Source: Lachnospiraceae bacterium (lineage in GTDB: Bacteria > Bacillota > Clostridia > Lachnospirales > Lachnospiraceae). Taken from it: a stretch of 64,000 nt of DNA. Every line of letters begins with the position of its first letter. Position 1 is the first letter of the stretch. The stretch spans positions 1 through 64,000 of the forward strand of contig BLMC01000005.1 of NCBI GenBank assembly GCA_011959805.1, read 5' to 3'. Of this stretch, positions 52,027 through 63,013 are shown one piece after another. The notes under the pieces are model-generated. The model saw only the letters and a list, made by a program, of their open reading frames with translations, ran no database searches and had not been told where the DNA came from. A program made the translations under genes and the position numbers.

Positions 52027-55000
52027 ATGAAATTAAATAAAAATAGTTCGCCAATTGTGGAATTGTTTGCAATGTTACCAGAGCTAAAAGTTTCAGAACA
52101 GGAATGCGAACTGGCGAAGCAGTATCTAAATGGTGAAGTAGGAGACGAGGTGTTAGACCAATTTCAGCGCATTAATTACAAATCGATAGCAGATGTACGC
52201 GATGTGCGTTATGAACTGGACAGAGTCTTCAAAAGATTGGATAGAAAGGAAAATAGAGCAGTATGTATCCGACTGTTTAATCTGCTATTTGCAATTGGAC
52301 ATGCTTCCTGTGTTGAATTGTTTTATTTTGGTGGGGCTGCTGAAAGCTCCTTTGAGCAGGCACAGGAGTGTGCACTTTACAAAAGAATTATTATATTTAT
52401 TGAAAGATGGTTTCATTCTATCAGTAAGCACACATTAGGAAGCATACGAAAAATTGCGCAAAATAATCCTGAAAATCTGCGCAAAAGTATAAACTCGCTT
52501 AGAGAGGAGGGAAGCGATTATCTGTTGATAGTATTGATAGATTACTTCTCTATGAAATACGCAGGACAGACAACACTTTTAAAAAGTAATAATCCGACTG
52601 GAAAGATTGACCTTTCTGAAGATAGGGCGCTTTTAAAAGAGTATGAAGAATACCTATTAGAACGTCTTTATGAATGGTTGCAACAGCAAGCGTGTTTTGG
52701 GCGCGACAGAATTATCACTGCAATCCGTGACAATCAATTAACAAAAGAATTACTGAAAAATACAGTATCTGGTAGCAATCCTACCAATATACAGCGCAAT
52801 GAACTTTGTCAAATCGCCAAAATGGCATACTTAAATTTCAACCTTTCTAATATATTGCGTGATATAATAAGGGTTTGTTTTGCAGTGGATGCGCAAAAAG
52901 TTCTTTTTGCTTTTAGTGAGGTTTCAGAGGAACAAATAATCGACGATTTTGATAATTTGTTTTGGGTTGAACCAGATACGTTTATTCGTTGGGCAGCAGT
53001 TGAGAAGAATTTACCAATCTTAAAAAGACAGCTTGAGAAAAATCCAAAGGAGTATTTAAAGGCGATAGAAGAAAAGGGATACATCACCTATAAAGGGTTT
53101 ATAGAAGATTGGATTGATACTATTAATGTCTTAAAAGATGTGTTGAAAGAAGAAAATCTTTCTTTGTATGAACAGATTGGTGCCGCCAAACCATACTATG
53201 AGCAAGTTCTTTGTTATTTGGTGCCAGATACTCCACACGAGGAGCAGATACGAGCATATTTGCAAGGGCAGTGCAGTATTTCAGAATTGTATCCTTATCA
53301 GAAGGCATGTAAGACAAGATATAGTTCTTATGATTTTTTAGATGGTTATCAGAAGCATTGTAATGACACCGAATTTTTTGATAGATGTAAGGCTTATATT
53401 GTATTAACTGGCTCAAAGTACACAAGAGTTGTCGATAAAAAGACAAATGAAGTAGAGCAGGTAGAGCAGTTTTTTCAATTGCTAGACGCACAAAAGATGG
53501 ATATTGTGCATCAGCTAAATGGTTTTGTAGTGTCATACAAGGCGAATGACGAATGGCGTGGTTGCAAACTGGAACCGTATGTGGAGGGTGCTGCCAATGT
53601 ATTTGCGCAGTATCTAAATAGCGAACGGCGACAGGAAGCAATTGAAGCATTTTCTAATGCTGCGGCAGAGGGACGGTATCTTGGACTGCGTGCAATGCGA
53701 AAAGATATAACACACAATAGACAAGAAATTATGCAGTATGCGTCGGATAGCGCAAAGATTGTTCGGGAAGAACTTTTTGATATTTTGTGTGCTGCAAGTA
53801 AGCCGTTAAAGTCGCACACAGGTCATATGCAAGTGGAAGATTTGCAGGACTGGTTGGAGGATATTAAAATATTATTAGAGTCAAAAAAGGCACAACAACG
53901 AGAGTTGGCGGCACATGTACTAACACATTGGCAGCAGGAGGGAGGCAATTTCAATGAACTGTTGTTACAGGCAATAAAAAAAGAGAAGAATGCCAAAGTG
54001 TTAGCGGTTCTGCAAAATGCACTTTGTATTCAAGAGGGAAGTACATCTTTTAGTCCGCTTTCCAAGGAAGAGTTTGTAAAGCAGTTAAGTAGCGGCAGTG
54101 GCAAAAAAAGTTTGGCGTGGGGATATCAAAAACCATATTTTCCAGTGCACAAAATCAATGGCGAGGAGGTTTCCGAGGCGTATTTACAGGCAATTCTTTT
54201 GTGTTATGCCTCACAGGAAAGGAATGGTATCAGCAAAAATGCACAGTTGCTTGCAGACGATTTGCACTTTGCTGAGCTTGCTCTCTATCTGAATGAATTA
54301 TTTGATAGATGGCTTGCGCAAGGCGCAGAATCTAAAAAACATTGGGTGCTTTACGCAGCGGCAATTCACGGCGGTGAAGATATCGTTCAAAAACTGCAAC
54401 ATCAGATTCAGGAGTGGCCAAAGGCAGCAAGAGGAGCGCTTGCGGTGGAGGCGGTGTGGGCGCTTGCGTTAAGCCCATCGCCACGTGCACTGTTGCTTGT
54501 GGATGATATTGCGCGAAAATTTAAGTTTAAGCAGGTGCGAGCTGCTGCAGAAGAAGCGCTTATCTTTGCAGCTTCCGAGCTTGGTATTACACGCGAAGAA
54601 CTTTCGGACCGCATTGTACCTGATTTAGGATTTGATACAAATATAGAGCGAGTATTTAACTATGGTGAACGTAAGTTTACCGTTAAGCTTTCTTTCACAC
54701 TTGACCTTGAAGTATATGATGAAAATGGAAAGAAATTGAAAAGTTTGCCTGCACCAGGAAAGAAGGATGACGAAAGCAAGGCGGCAGCGGCTTACGAGGA
54801 TTTTAAACAATTAAAAAAACAGATGAAAACGGTTGTGCGTAGCCAGAAGTCACGTTTGGAATATGCGTTGTTAGTTCGGCGGGAGTGGCTTGCAAATGCA
54901 TGGACAAATTTGTTTGTGAAAAATCCATTAATGCATCAATTTGCAGTTGGTTTAATCTGGGGTATCTATGAGAAGGGAAAATTAATACAAAGTTTTCGTT

Positions 55001-55611
55001 ATATGGAAGATGGTTCTTTTAATACGCAGGATGAGGAAGTATATACACTGCCAGAAGATGCGCATATTAGCTTGATACACCCGTTAGATTTATCTGACGT
55101 GGAGAAAACAGCATGGAAAGAGCAACTTGAGGACTATGAGATTACACAGCCAATTGTACAGCTAGATAGAATGGTTTACAACCAAACAAAAGAAGAAGCA
55201 GACAAAAAAGGAATAGAGCGTTTTGGTGGCTGCGTAATCAATGCACTTTCGCTAAATGAAAAATTAACAAGACTTGGCTGGTATCGTGGTTCTGTGCAAG
55301 ATGGAGGGGGTTTTTATACATACTATCGCGAAGATATAGAGGTTAACCTTGGCGTGGAATTGCATTTTTCTGGCACGTTTGTAGGTGATATGGATGGTAT
55401 GGTGACAATTTATGATGTGCGTTTTTACAGGCCAGGAACAATTGAGCATGGCAGTTATCTCTATGATGAAGCGGACGCAGAAAAAGCGTATTTCTTAAAA
55501 GACATTCCTAAAAGATATTTTAGCGAGATTGTATTGCAACTTGCAGATGCTACGGCGTCAAGTGTAGAGTGCGACGAAGGTTGGAAAGTAGATGCAGATT
55601 TAATAGACTGA
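52027..55611 (+). CDS. DUF4132 protein, array member 2
   Basis: A 1194-aa paralogue of member 1, starting MKLNKNSSPIVELFAMLPELKVSEQECELAKQYL. The N-terminal 650 residues are clearly homologous to the others but highly divergent; from LAWGYQKPYFPVHKINGEE onward it is strongly conserved. It carries about 13 extra residues in the HEAT-like region (after DILCAASKPLKS). Its segment just before the DUF4132 core (IVPDLGFDTNIERVFNYG) is of the same type as member 4, not of neighbours 1 and 3. GGGGA precedes the ATG; it begins 40 bp after member 1 with no terminator between. Confidence 0.85.
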   Translation: MKLNKNSSPIVELFAMLPELKVSEQECELAKQYLNGEVGDEVLDQFQRINYKSIADVRDVRYELDRVFKRLDRKENRAVCIRLFNLLFAIGHASCVELFYFGGAAESSFEQAQECALYKRIIIFIERWFHSISKHTLGSIRKIAQNNPENLRKSINSLREEGSDYLLIVLIDYFSMKYAGQTTLLKSNNPTGKIDLSEDRALLKEYEEYLLERLYEWLQQQACFGRDRIITAIRDNQLTKELLKNTVSGSNPTNIQRNELCQIAKMAYLNFNLSNILRDIIRVCFAVDAQKVLFAFSEVSEEQIIDDFDNLFWVEPDTFIRWAAVEKNLPILKRQLEKNPKEYLKAIEEKGYITYKGFIEDWIDTINVLKDVLKEENLSLYEQIGAAKPYYEQVLCYLVPDTPHEEQIRAYLQGQCSISELYPYQKACKTRYSSYDFLDGYQKHCNDTEFFDRCKAYIVLTGSKYTRVVDKKTNEVEQVEQFFQLLDAQKMDIVHQLNGFVVSYKANDEWRGCKLEPYVEGAANVFAQYLNSERRQEAIEAFSNAAAEGRYLGLRAMRKDITHNRQEIMQYASDSAKIVREELFDILCAASKPLKSHTGHMQVEDLQDWLEDIKILLESKKAQQRELAAHVLTHWQQEGGNFNELLLQAIKKEKNAKVLAVLQNALCIQEGSTSFSPLSKEEFVKQLSSGSGKKSLAWGYQKPYFPVHKINGEEVSEAYLQAILLCYASQERNGISKNAQLLADDLHFAELALYLNELFDRWLAQGAESKKHWVLYAAAIHGGEDIVQKLQHQIQEWPKAARGALAVEAVWALALSPSPRALLLVDDIARKFKFKQVRAAAEEALIFAASELGITREELSDRIVPDLGFDTNIERVFNYGERKFTVKLSFTLDLEVYDENGKKLKSLPAPGKKDDESKAAAAYEDFKQLKKQMKTVVRSQKSRLEYALLVRREWLANAWTNLFVKNPLMHQFAVGLIWGIYEKGKLIQSFRYMEDGSFNTQDEEVYTLPEDAHISLIHPLDLSDVEKTAWKEQLEDYEITQPIVQLDRMVYNQTKEEADKKGIERFGGCVINALSLNEKLTRLGWYRGSVQDGGGFYTYYREDIEVNLGVELHFSGTFVGDMDGMVTIYDVRFYRPGTIEHGSYLYDEADAEKAYFLKDIPKRYFSEIVLQLADATASSVECDEGWKVDADLID

Positions 55612-55734
55612 TAAAAATAAAATAGTATATGAAACATATGCTGATTAAATATGTGTACATATAGTGGAGAATCTGTCACAAAAGCAGATGCAAAGAAGAT
55701 TCTGAGCGTTATTAATGAAAGGTGGATTATAAGA

Positions 55735-58700
55735 ATGGAAGTAAATGCAAACGACAAACAGATCAATAATATGCTAACATTTTTGGCAAAGTGTGGTGTG
55801 TCAACACAAGACTGTGCATTAGCGGAAAGATATTTGAATCATGAAGTAGGAGAGGAGGCGTTAGAACAATTTCAACAGATAAATTTTGCAGCAATGACTA
55901 TTCCATATTCAGAGAGAGAGGCATTTGACTCCATTATGAAGGAGCTGAATAGAAGTGAAAAGCGGGCGACCTGTATCCAGTTTTTAAATGTGTTGTTTGC
56001 AATTGGTCATGGCTCTTGTAGTGCACTATTGTCTCGAATCATTATTAAGGATGCGAAGGAATGTGCACTCTACAAACGAATTGTTTTATTTATAGAATTA
56101 GGAATAGAGTACACGGGATATCTACGTGTGTATGAATTACAGATTTTGATGGAAATGGCACAAAATAACCCTGAGATATTGCGCGAAACACTAGAACCAC
56201 TTAAGGAGGAGGGCACAAAATATTATCTGATAATGCTTGCTGTGTATTTTTGCATGAAATATGGAAAAGTACGACCGCTTGACGCAGAGGATATAGAGCT
56301 TATGAAGGCATATGAAGATGAGATGTTTGATTGGTTAAAGGAATATCTTGCACAGCAAGGATGTGTCACGCAGGAGGAAATTGTAACTGCAATTCGCACA
56401 CAAAAGCTTACAAGTCAACTGCTGGATGAAGTGCGTCAGGTGCGTCAGAGCCGATTGTTTGTAGAGCTTGCCCGCAAGCAGCTCTGTTTTCTAGGGAGTA
56501 TGGCGTATTTGAATTTTATGCTTTCTAATGTGCTGTTAGATGTGCTTAGAACATGTATGGCTATGGATGCGGAGTGGGTATTATGCACGATATCTGAGGT
56601 TTCGATAGGAACGCTGGATGCAAGCCGCAGAATAAAAAGCAAAGGCGGCGACTATGACACTTTGTTTTGGATTGAGCCAGAAACTTATATTCGTTGGGCA
56701 GCAGTTGAAGAATATACGCATATCCTAGAAAGACAACTTGAGAAAAACCAAGAGAGCTATTTAAAGGCTATGGATGAAAATGGTTTTGCATCGCTGTCTG
56801 TAAAGAAAAACCGAAATCCAGGAAACATATTGTATGTGGTAAATCAGATGAAGGATGTTGTACTAAAACAAAATCCTAGTTTGTACAAACAGATTGCAGG
56901 AAACTTTAATTATGATATAGTGATTGACTATCTTGTCAAGGATACGCCACATGCAGAGCTGGCAAGAGCCTATTTGCGGGGAGAGAGTAACATTACAGAA
57001 TTGTATCCATATGTAGAGGAGTTTTCAGGAAACTATGTTTCTCATAACTATATGAAACAACAGAAAAAGCATTGTGACAACAAGGAATTTTTTAACAGAT
57101 GTAAGGCATTTATGGTATTGACTTGTTCAGAAAATACAACAGTGGTAGATGATTGTTGGAGTACAGATTCATTGGAAGAAATAGAGAAGTTTTATCAAAT
57201 GCTCTGTGATGAAAATTTAGATATTGCTTATCAGTTTAATGGTGTTGTAGCATGTTACAGTGCTTATGATAATGCAATTGGATGCTCCTTGAGTACATTT
57301 GAGGAGGGGACTGTGGATGCATTTGCACGTTATCTAAACAGCGAGCGGAGAGAAGAAACCCTTGCGGCATTTTCAGGAGCAAAGGCAGAGGGCCGCTATC
57401 TTGGATTACTTGTTATGAAAAGAGATCCAGCGCGCAATCAACAGGAGATTTTAAATTATGCGATGGACAGTTCTAAGCTGGTGCGAGAAGAACTGCTAAC
57501 TATTTTATATGCGCAAAAAGATTGGGAAAATGAAATAAAGGAACTTTTGCAAGGAAAGAAAGCTGCGCAGCGAGAGATTGCAATACAGGTATTGGCACAT
57601 TGGCAGCAGGAAGGCAGCGATTACACAGAAGTGCTTAGACAGGCGATGGAGAAAGAGAAAAATGCAAAAGTGCTGACTTTGCTGCAAAGTGTACTGAATA
57701 TACAGAAAAGCGAAGCGTCAGAGGAAACGCTCTCCAAAGAAGATTTGGTGAAACAGTTACATAAGGGCGGCAAAAAGAAAAGTCTGGCTTGGGCATATGA
57801 AAAGCCATTCTCACCAGTGTATAAAACAGATGGTTCGGAGGCTTCCGAGGAATATTTGCAGGCGGTTTTACTTTGCTATGTGTCACAGGAAAAGAGTGGT
57901 GTCAATAAAACTGCACAGCTTCTTGCAGATGATTTGCAGCCAATACAGTTTGCTGTCTATGTCAACGAATTGTTTGATAGATGGCTTGCAGCGGGTGCAG
58001 AATCTAAAAAGCGCTGGGTTTTGTATACAGCGGCAATTCATGGCGGCGAGGATATAATACAAAAGTTACAACATCAAATACAAGAGTGGCCGCAGGCAGC
58101 AAGAGGAGCGATTGCGGCGGAAGCAGTGAAGGCGCTCGCACTAAATCCTTCGCCGCGTGCGTTGTTACTTGTGGATGGGATTGCACGAAAGTTTAAATTT
58201 AAACAGGTGCGGGCTGCGGCGGGAGAGGCGCTTGCGTTTGCGGCTTCTGAGCTTGGTATTACACGCGAAGAATTATCGGATCGTATTGTGCCTGACTTTG
58301 GCTTTGACGAAAATATGGAACGGACATTTGACTATGGTGAGCGCATTTTCAAAGTACAGATTACACAGACACTTGACTTTGAAATATACGATGAAAATGG
58401 AAAGAAACTCAAAAATTTGCCAGTACCGGGAAAGAAGGATGACAAGACGAAAGCAACAGCGGCTTATGAAGATTTTAAGCAGTTGAAAAAACAGATGAAA
58501 ACCGCAGTTACCAGCCAGAAGTCGCGGTTGGAATATGCACTGTCTGTTCGGAGAGAATGGCGTACAGAGGCATGGAAAAATCTATTTGTAAAAAATCCGC
58601 TGATGCATCAATTTGCAATTGGATTAATTTGGGGTATTTATGATGGGGATAAACTAATACAGAGCTTTCGTTATATGGAAGATGGTTCCTTTAACACGCA

Positions 58701-59280
58701 GGATGAGGAAGAATACATATTGCCAGAAGATGCGAACATTAGTTTGATACACCCTATGGAACTGACCGATACAGAGAAGGCAGCATGGATAGAACAGCTT
58801 GCGGACTATGAAATCACACAGCCGATAGAACAGCTTGACAGAGCAGTTTATTATATGACAGAGGAGGAGGCAGACAAGAAAGGACTAGAACGTTTTGGCG
58901 GATATCTTATCAATGACCTTTCGCTCAATGGAAAAATGTTAGGACTTGGCTGGTATCGTGGTTCTGTGTGCGATGCAGGCGGTTTTTATACGTATTATCG
59001 CGAAGACCCGGAGGCTGGTATTGGCGTGGAACTTTATTTTTCCGGTGCTTATATCGGTTATTCTGATGGGAATGTAACAATTTATGATGTCCGTTTTTAC
59101 AAGGCGGGAACAATTGAACACGGCAGTTATATCTATGACGAGGTAGATGCAAACAAGGCATATTTCTTAAAGGATATTCCACCGCGGTATTTTAGTGAGA
59201 TTGTGTTGCAGCTTGCAAGATTAACTGCGTCTTGTGGAGAACGGAATGAAGACTGGCGCAAGGATGCGAGACTGATATAG
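55735..59280 (+). CDS. DUF4132 protein, array member 3
   Basis: An 1181-aa paralogue starting MEVNANDKQINNMLTFLAKCGVSTQDCALAERYL. The start at 55735 is chosen because it aligns with the starts of members 1 and 4 and has AAAGGTGG about 10 bp upstream; the frame is open back to 55651 but those residues have no counterpart. Domain order is as in member 1: divergent N-terminal helical part, HEAT-like repeats, conserved LAWAYEKPFSPVYKTDG block and DUF4132 core. The pre-core segment (IVPDFGFDENMERTFDYGERIFKV) matches member 1's type. The spacer to member 2 is 123 bp with only a weak hairpin. Confidence 0.85.
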   Translation: MEVNANDKQINNMLTFLAKCGVSTQDCALAERYLNHEVGEEALEQFQQINFAAMTIPYSEREAFDSIMKELNRSEKRATCIQFLNVLFAIGHGSCSALLSRIIIKDAKECALYKRIVLFIELGIEYTGYLRVYELQILMEMAQNNPEILRETLEPLKEEGTKYYLIMLAVYFCMKYGKVRPLDAEDIELMKAYEDEMFDWLKEYLAQQGCVTQEEIVTAIRTQKLTSQLLDEVRQVRQSRLFVELARKQLCFLGSMAYLNFMLSNVLLDVLRTCMAMDAEWVLCTISEVSIGTLDASRRIKSKGGDYDTLFWIEPETYIRWAAVEEYTHILERQLEKNQESYLKAMDENGFASLSVKKNRNPGNILYVVNQMKDVVLKQNPSLYKQIAGNFNYDIVIDYLVKDTPHAELARAYLRGESNITELYPYVEEFSGNYVSHNYMKQQKKHCDNKEFFNRCKAFMVLTCSENTTVVDDCWSTDSLEEIEKFYQMLCDENLDIAYQFNGVVACYSAYDNAIGCSLSTFEEGTVDAFARYLNSERREETLAAFSGAKAEGRYLGLLVMKRDPARNQQEILNYAMDSSKLVREELLTILYAQKDWENEIKELLQGKKAAQREIAIQVLAHWQQEGSDYTEVLRQAMEKEKNAKVLTLLQSVLNIQKSEASEETLSKEDLVKQLHKGGKKKSLAWAYEKPFSPVYKTDGSEASEEYLQAVLLCYVSQEKSGVNKTAQLLADDLQPIQFAVYVNELFDRWLAAGAESKKRWVLYTAAIHGGEDIIQKLQHQIQEWPQAARGAIAAEAVKALALNPSPRALLLVDGIARKFKFKQVRAAAGEALAFAASELGITREELSDRIVPDFGFDENMERTFDYGERIFKVQITQTLDFEIYDENGKKLKNLPVPGKKDDKTKATAAYEDFKQLKKQMKTAVTSQKSRLEYALSVRREWRTEAWKNLFVKNPLMHQFAIGLIWGIYDGDKLIQSFRYMEDGSFNTQDEEEYILPEDANISLIHPMELTDTEKAAWIEQLADYEITQPIEQLDRAVYYMTEEEADKKGLERFGGYLINDLSLNGKMLGLGWYRGSVCDAGGFYTYYREDPEAGIGVELYFSGAYIGYSDGNVTIYDVRFYKAGTIEHGSYIYDEVDANKAYFLKDIPPRYFSEIVLQLARLTASCGERNEDWRKDARLI

Positions 59281-59353
59281 TTTTTAGAAGCCTATTTAAA
59301 GGAAAGCGGTTTTAAGGACAAAATAGACAATATGGAAAGGGAGAGATTTTGTC

Positions 59354-62300
59354 ATGGTAATAAACACAGAGGACAAGAGAATTATAAGAATGCTGACCTT
59401 TCTGGAAAAACTGGGTATTTCTGGACCAGACTACGCATTGGCAGAAAAGTATTTGGATGGCGGAGTTGGTGACGAGGTGTTAGACCAATTCCAGAGAATT
59501 GATTTTATGGCCGTCCAAATTCCAGATGAAGTGCTGCAAGAGCTTGATGCGATTGAGTGGGATATTGGACGAGGCGAAGGGTATCCATTGTGGATACGAC
59601 TATTTAATGTGCTGTTTGCGATTGGTCATAATACGAGCAGTGTTTTGTTTTCCCATAGTTGTGTGAACGGTGAGCGCTATAAAGCGATGGTAATTTATAT
59701 AGAAAAATGTTCTGAGGAAACAGGATATCTAAATAATCATCACAGGACTTGTTTTGATATGGGTGGACTGATGCATGAGATTGATAATAAACCTGAAAAA
59801 GTACGAGAAATTATAGCACAATTAAAAAACGAGGGAGCAAAATATTATTTGTCCATTCTAGCAGCGTATTTTTATAAAAAATATACAGAATCAGGACCAA
59901 TAGCAACTGAGGACGCGGAACTGATGCAAATGTATGAGGGGGGAATGCTAGATTGTCTTGACGAATGGCTGGCGCGGCAAAACTGTCCTACACAGGAAAA
60001 AATTGTGACTGCAATCCGCACACGGCAACTTACAAAAAAATTACTTGTCAATGTAAAACCATGTAATTTTACAGACGCTGACCGCAAGAAACTTTGTTTT
60101 ATTGGCAGTATGGCATATTTAAATGTTATGCTGTCTGAAATGTTATTGGATATTGTCAGGACATGTTTGGCTGTGGATGCAGAATGGATACTTCTTGCAA
60201 TGTCTGATGCGATAGATAAATCGCCAGATGCCAAAGATAGAATTGGACAAGATTATAGTGAATTGTTTTGGATTGAACCGGAAACATATATTCGATGGGC
60301 TGCCTTTGAGATTGCATATGCGTATGCGATACGTGGATATCATAAAGAATATGTATGTTCGGTTCAGATACCAATTTTAAAGAGACAGCTTGAAAGAAAT
60401 CAGGAAGGTTATTTAAGGGCATTAGATGAAAAAGGATACACAACTCTTCTTGCAAAAAAAGGATACAGATTGGATGAAGCAATTAGTTCTATTAATGTGT
60501 TAAAAGATATATTGCAGAAGGAGAATCCGGCTTTGTATGAAAAGATAGGTGCAGGAAAGCCAAATTACGAACAAATTATTTCGTATTTGGTTCAGGACAC
60601 ACCGCACGCAGAGTTAGCAAGAGAGTATTTGCGGGGATATGGAACGATTTCGGAATTGTATCCATATGAGGAGGAATTTTCTACAGCGCATATTTTCTAT
60701 GGCTATTTGGAGAACCATAAAAAGCATTGGAAAGATATCGCATTTCTCCATCGGTGTAAGACCTTTCTCGTGCTGATTGGTTCCGACCGCACAACCATTG
60801 TTGAGAAGCGTGACAAGGAACAAACAAAACAAGTGGAACAGTTTTTCCAGATGCTTGAGAATGAGAATTTGGATATTGCCCATCAAATCAATGGTTTTGT
60901 GGCATCATATAAGGCATATAACGGCCCAAAAGGATGCACAATTAAAACATTTGTAGATGGGGCAACAAATGTATTTGCCCGGTATTTGGACAGTAAACGG
61001 CGAGAGGAGACGCTTGCAGCTTTTTCCAATGCAAAGGCAGAAGGGCGTTATTTGGCGCTGCTTGCAATGTGCAAAGACATTGCGCGAAACAAACAGGAAA
61101 TTTTAAGTTATACATCGGACAACACAAAGATTGTCAGAGAGGTACTTTTGGATATTTTATATAAACAGAGAGACTGGGAAAATGATATAAAAGCTCTTTT
61201 GGATGCAAAGAAAGCAGCGCAGCGAGAATTGGCAGTGCAAGTGTTGGTGCACTGGCAGCAGGAGGGGAGCAATTATAAAGATGTGCTTTTACATGCAATG
61301 GAAAAGGAGAAAAATGCAAAGATTCGGTCCTTGATACAAAGTACACTTAATATACAGGAGTCCGACTTACCACAACAGACGTTTTCGCAGGATGAATTGA
61401 TAAAGCAACTACATAAAGGTAACAAAAAGAAAAGTCTGGCGTGGGCTTATGAAAAGCCATTTTTTCCAGTGCACAGAATAGATGGCAAGGAGGTTTCTGT
61501 GGAACATTTGCAAGCAATTCTACTGTGCTATATTTCGCAGGAAAAAAATGGTATTAGCAAAAACGCACAAATGCTTACAAAGGATTTGCAACCTACAGAG
61601 CTTACATTTTATATGAATGAGCTGTTTGACCGATGGCTTGTGGCGGGTGCTGAGTCAAAAAGGCGTTGGGTACTTTATGCAACGGCGATTCATGGCGGGG
61701 AGCAAATGGTGCAAAAGTTACAGCATCAGATACAGGAATGGCCTCGGGCAGCAAGGGGAACACTTGCTGCGGAAGCGGTGAGAGCACTTGCTTTGAGTCC
61801 ATCGCCGCGCGCATTACTTCTTGTGGATGAGATTGCGCGCAAATTCAAGTTCAAACAAGTAAAAGCAGCCGCCAAAGAAGCGCTTGAATTTGCGGCTTCC
61901 GAACTTAATATTACACGCGAAGAACTTTCTGACCACATAGTGCCTGATTTAGGGTTTGATACAAATATAGAGCGAGTATTTAATTATGGTGAACGTAAGT
62001 TTACCGTTAAGCTTTCTCCCACACTTGACCTTGAAGTATATGACGAAAACGGAAAAAAATTAAAAAATCTGCCTGCGCCGGGAAAGAAGGATGATGAAAC
62101 CAAGGCAGCGGCGGCGTATGAGGATTTTAAACAATTGAAAAAGCAGATAAAAACTACTATTAGTAGTCAGAAAGCGCGGTTGGAATACGCATTGTCTGTT
62201 CGACGAGAATGGTCTGTGGATGCATGGAAGAATCTGTTTGTAAAAAATCCATTAATGCATCCGTTTGCAATTGGATTAATTTGGGGTATTTATGATAAAG

Positions 62301-62938
62301 AGAAGTTGATTCAGAGTTTTCGTTATATGGAGGATGGTTCTTTTAATACACATGACGAGAAGGAGTACACAATGCCAAAAGATGCGCATATCAGTATGGT
62401 GCATCCTATGGAACTTTTGGATGAGCAGAAAGCCGCGTGGAAGGAGCAACTGAATAACTATGAAATTACGGTCCCAATCGAGCAGTTGGATAGGGCAGTC
62501 TACTACAGAACGAAGGAAGAAGCAGACAAAAAGGGATTAGAGCGTTTTGGCGGGTATCTTATCAATGACCTTTCTCTAAACAAAAAATTAACTGCGCTTG
62601 GCTGGCATCGTGGTTCTGTGCAGGACGAAGGAGGCTTTTATACTTACTATCACGAAGATTTAGAGATTGATATTGGGGTGGAATTACATTTTTCAGGTGC
62701 ATACGTCGGGGGTATGAATGATAATGTAACAATCTATGATGTCCGTTTTTACAAGGCCGGAACAATTGAGCGTGGCAGTTATGTCTATGACGAGGCGGAT
62801 GCGAAGAAGGCATATTTCTTAAAGGATGTTCCACCACGGTATTTTAGTGAGATAATACTACAATTGACAAAGGTGATATCAGTGAATGCGCAGCGGGACG
62901 AAAGCTGGCGGGAACAGGCAAAGTTAATAACGCTATAA
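59354..62938 (+). CDS. DUF4132 protein, array member 4
   Basis: A 1194-aa paralogue starting MVINTEDKRIIRMLTFLEKLGISGPDYALAEKYL. The same architecture applies. It has an insertion of about 20 residues after YIRWAAFEIAYAYAI (about 320-335) absent from the others. The C-terminal third is very close to members 2 and 3 (LAWAYEKPFFPVHRIDG, NLFVKNPLMHPFAIGLIWGIYDKEK), while the N-terminal half is roughly 40 percent identical by eye. GGGAGAG lies 8 bp before the ATG; 73 bp after member 3. Confidence 0.85.
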   Translation: MVINTEDKRIIRMLTFLEKLGISGPDYALAEKYLDGGVGDEVLDQFQRIDFMAVQIPDEVLQELDAIEWDIGRGEGYPLWIRLFNVLFAIGHNTSSVLFSHSCVNGERYKAMVIYIEKCSEETGYLNNHHRTCFDMGGLMHEIDNKPEKVREIIAQLKNEGAKYYLSILAAYFYKKYTESGPIATEDAELMQMYEGGMLDCLDEWLARQNCPTQEKIVTAIRTRQLTKKLLVNVKPCNFTDADRKKLCFIGSMAYLNVMLSEMLLDIVRTCLAVDAEWILLAMSDAIDKSPDAKDRIGQDYSELFWIEPETYIRWAAFEIAYAYAIRGYHKEYVCSVQIPILKRQLERNQEGYLRALDEKGYTTLLAKKGYRLDEAISSINVLKDILQKENPALYEKIGAGKPNYEQIISYLVQDTPHAELAREYLRGYGTISELYPYEEEFSTAHIFYGYLENHKKHWKDIAFLHRCKTFLVLIGSDRTTIVEKRDKEQTKQVEQFFQMLENENLDIAHQINGFVASYKAYNGPKGCTIKTFVDGATNVFARYLDSKRREETLAAFSNAKAEGRYLALLAMCKDIARNKQEILSYTSDNTKIVREVLLDILYKQRDWENDIKALLDAKKAAQRELAVQVLVHWQQEGSNYKDVLLHAMEKEKNAKIRSLIQSTLNIQESDLPQQTFSQDELIKQLHKGNKKKSLAWAYEKPFFPVHRIDGKEVSVEHLQAILLCYISQEKNGISKNAQMLTKDLQPTELTFYMNELFDRWLVAGAESKRRWVLYATAIHGGEQMVQKLQHQIQEWPRAARGTLAAEAVRALALSPSPRALLLVDEIARKFKFKQVKAAAKEALEFAASELNITREELSDHIVPDLGFDTNIERVFNYGERKFTVKLSPTLDLEVYDENGKKLKNLPAPGKKDDETKAAAAYEDFKQLKKQIKTTISSQKARLEYALSVRREWSVDAWKNLFVKNPLMHPFAIGLIWGIYDKEKLIQSFRYMEDGSFNTHDEKEYTMPKDAHISMVHPMELLDEQKAAWKEQLNNYEITVPIEQLDRAVYYRTKEEADKKGLERFGGYLINDLSLNKKLTALGWHRGSVQDEGGFYTYYHEDLEIDIGVELHFSGAYVGGMNDNVTIYDVRFYKAGTIERGSYVYDEADAKKAYFLKDVPPRYFSEIILQLTKVISVNAQRDESWREQAKLITL

Positions 62939-63004
62939 AGAATGTCGTATATTACAAAATATCGTGTTCATTTCTATTTGAGCCGCCAAGGATAGCATGG
63001 GAAA

Positions 63005-63013
63005 TGGTATAAT
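63005..63013 (+). promoter_or_regulatory. Extended -10 promoter before array member 5
   Basis: TGGTATAAT (63005-63013), a TGn-TATAAT extended -10, in the 201-bp gap between members 4 and 5. No good -35 is visible, which extended -10 promoters do not need. Confidence 0.4.
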
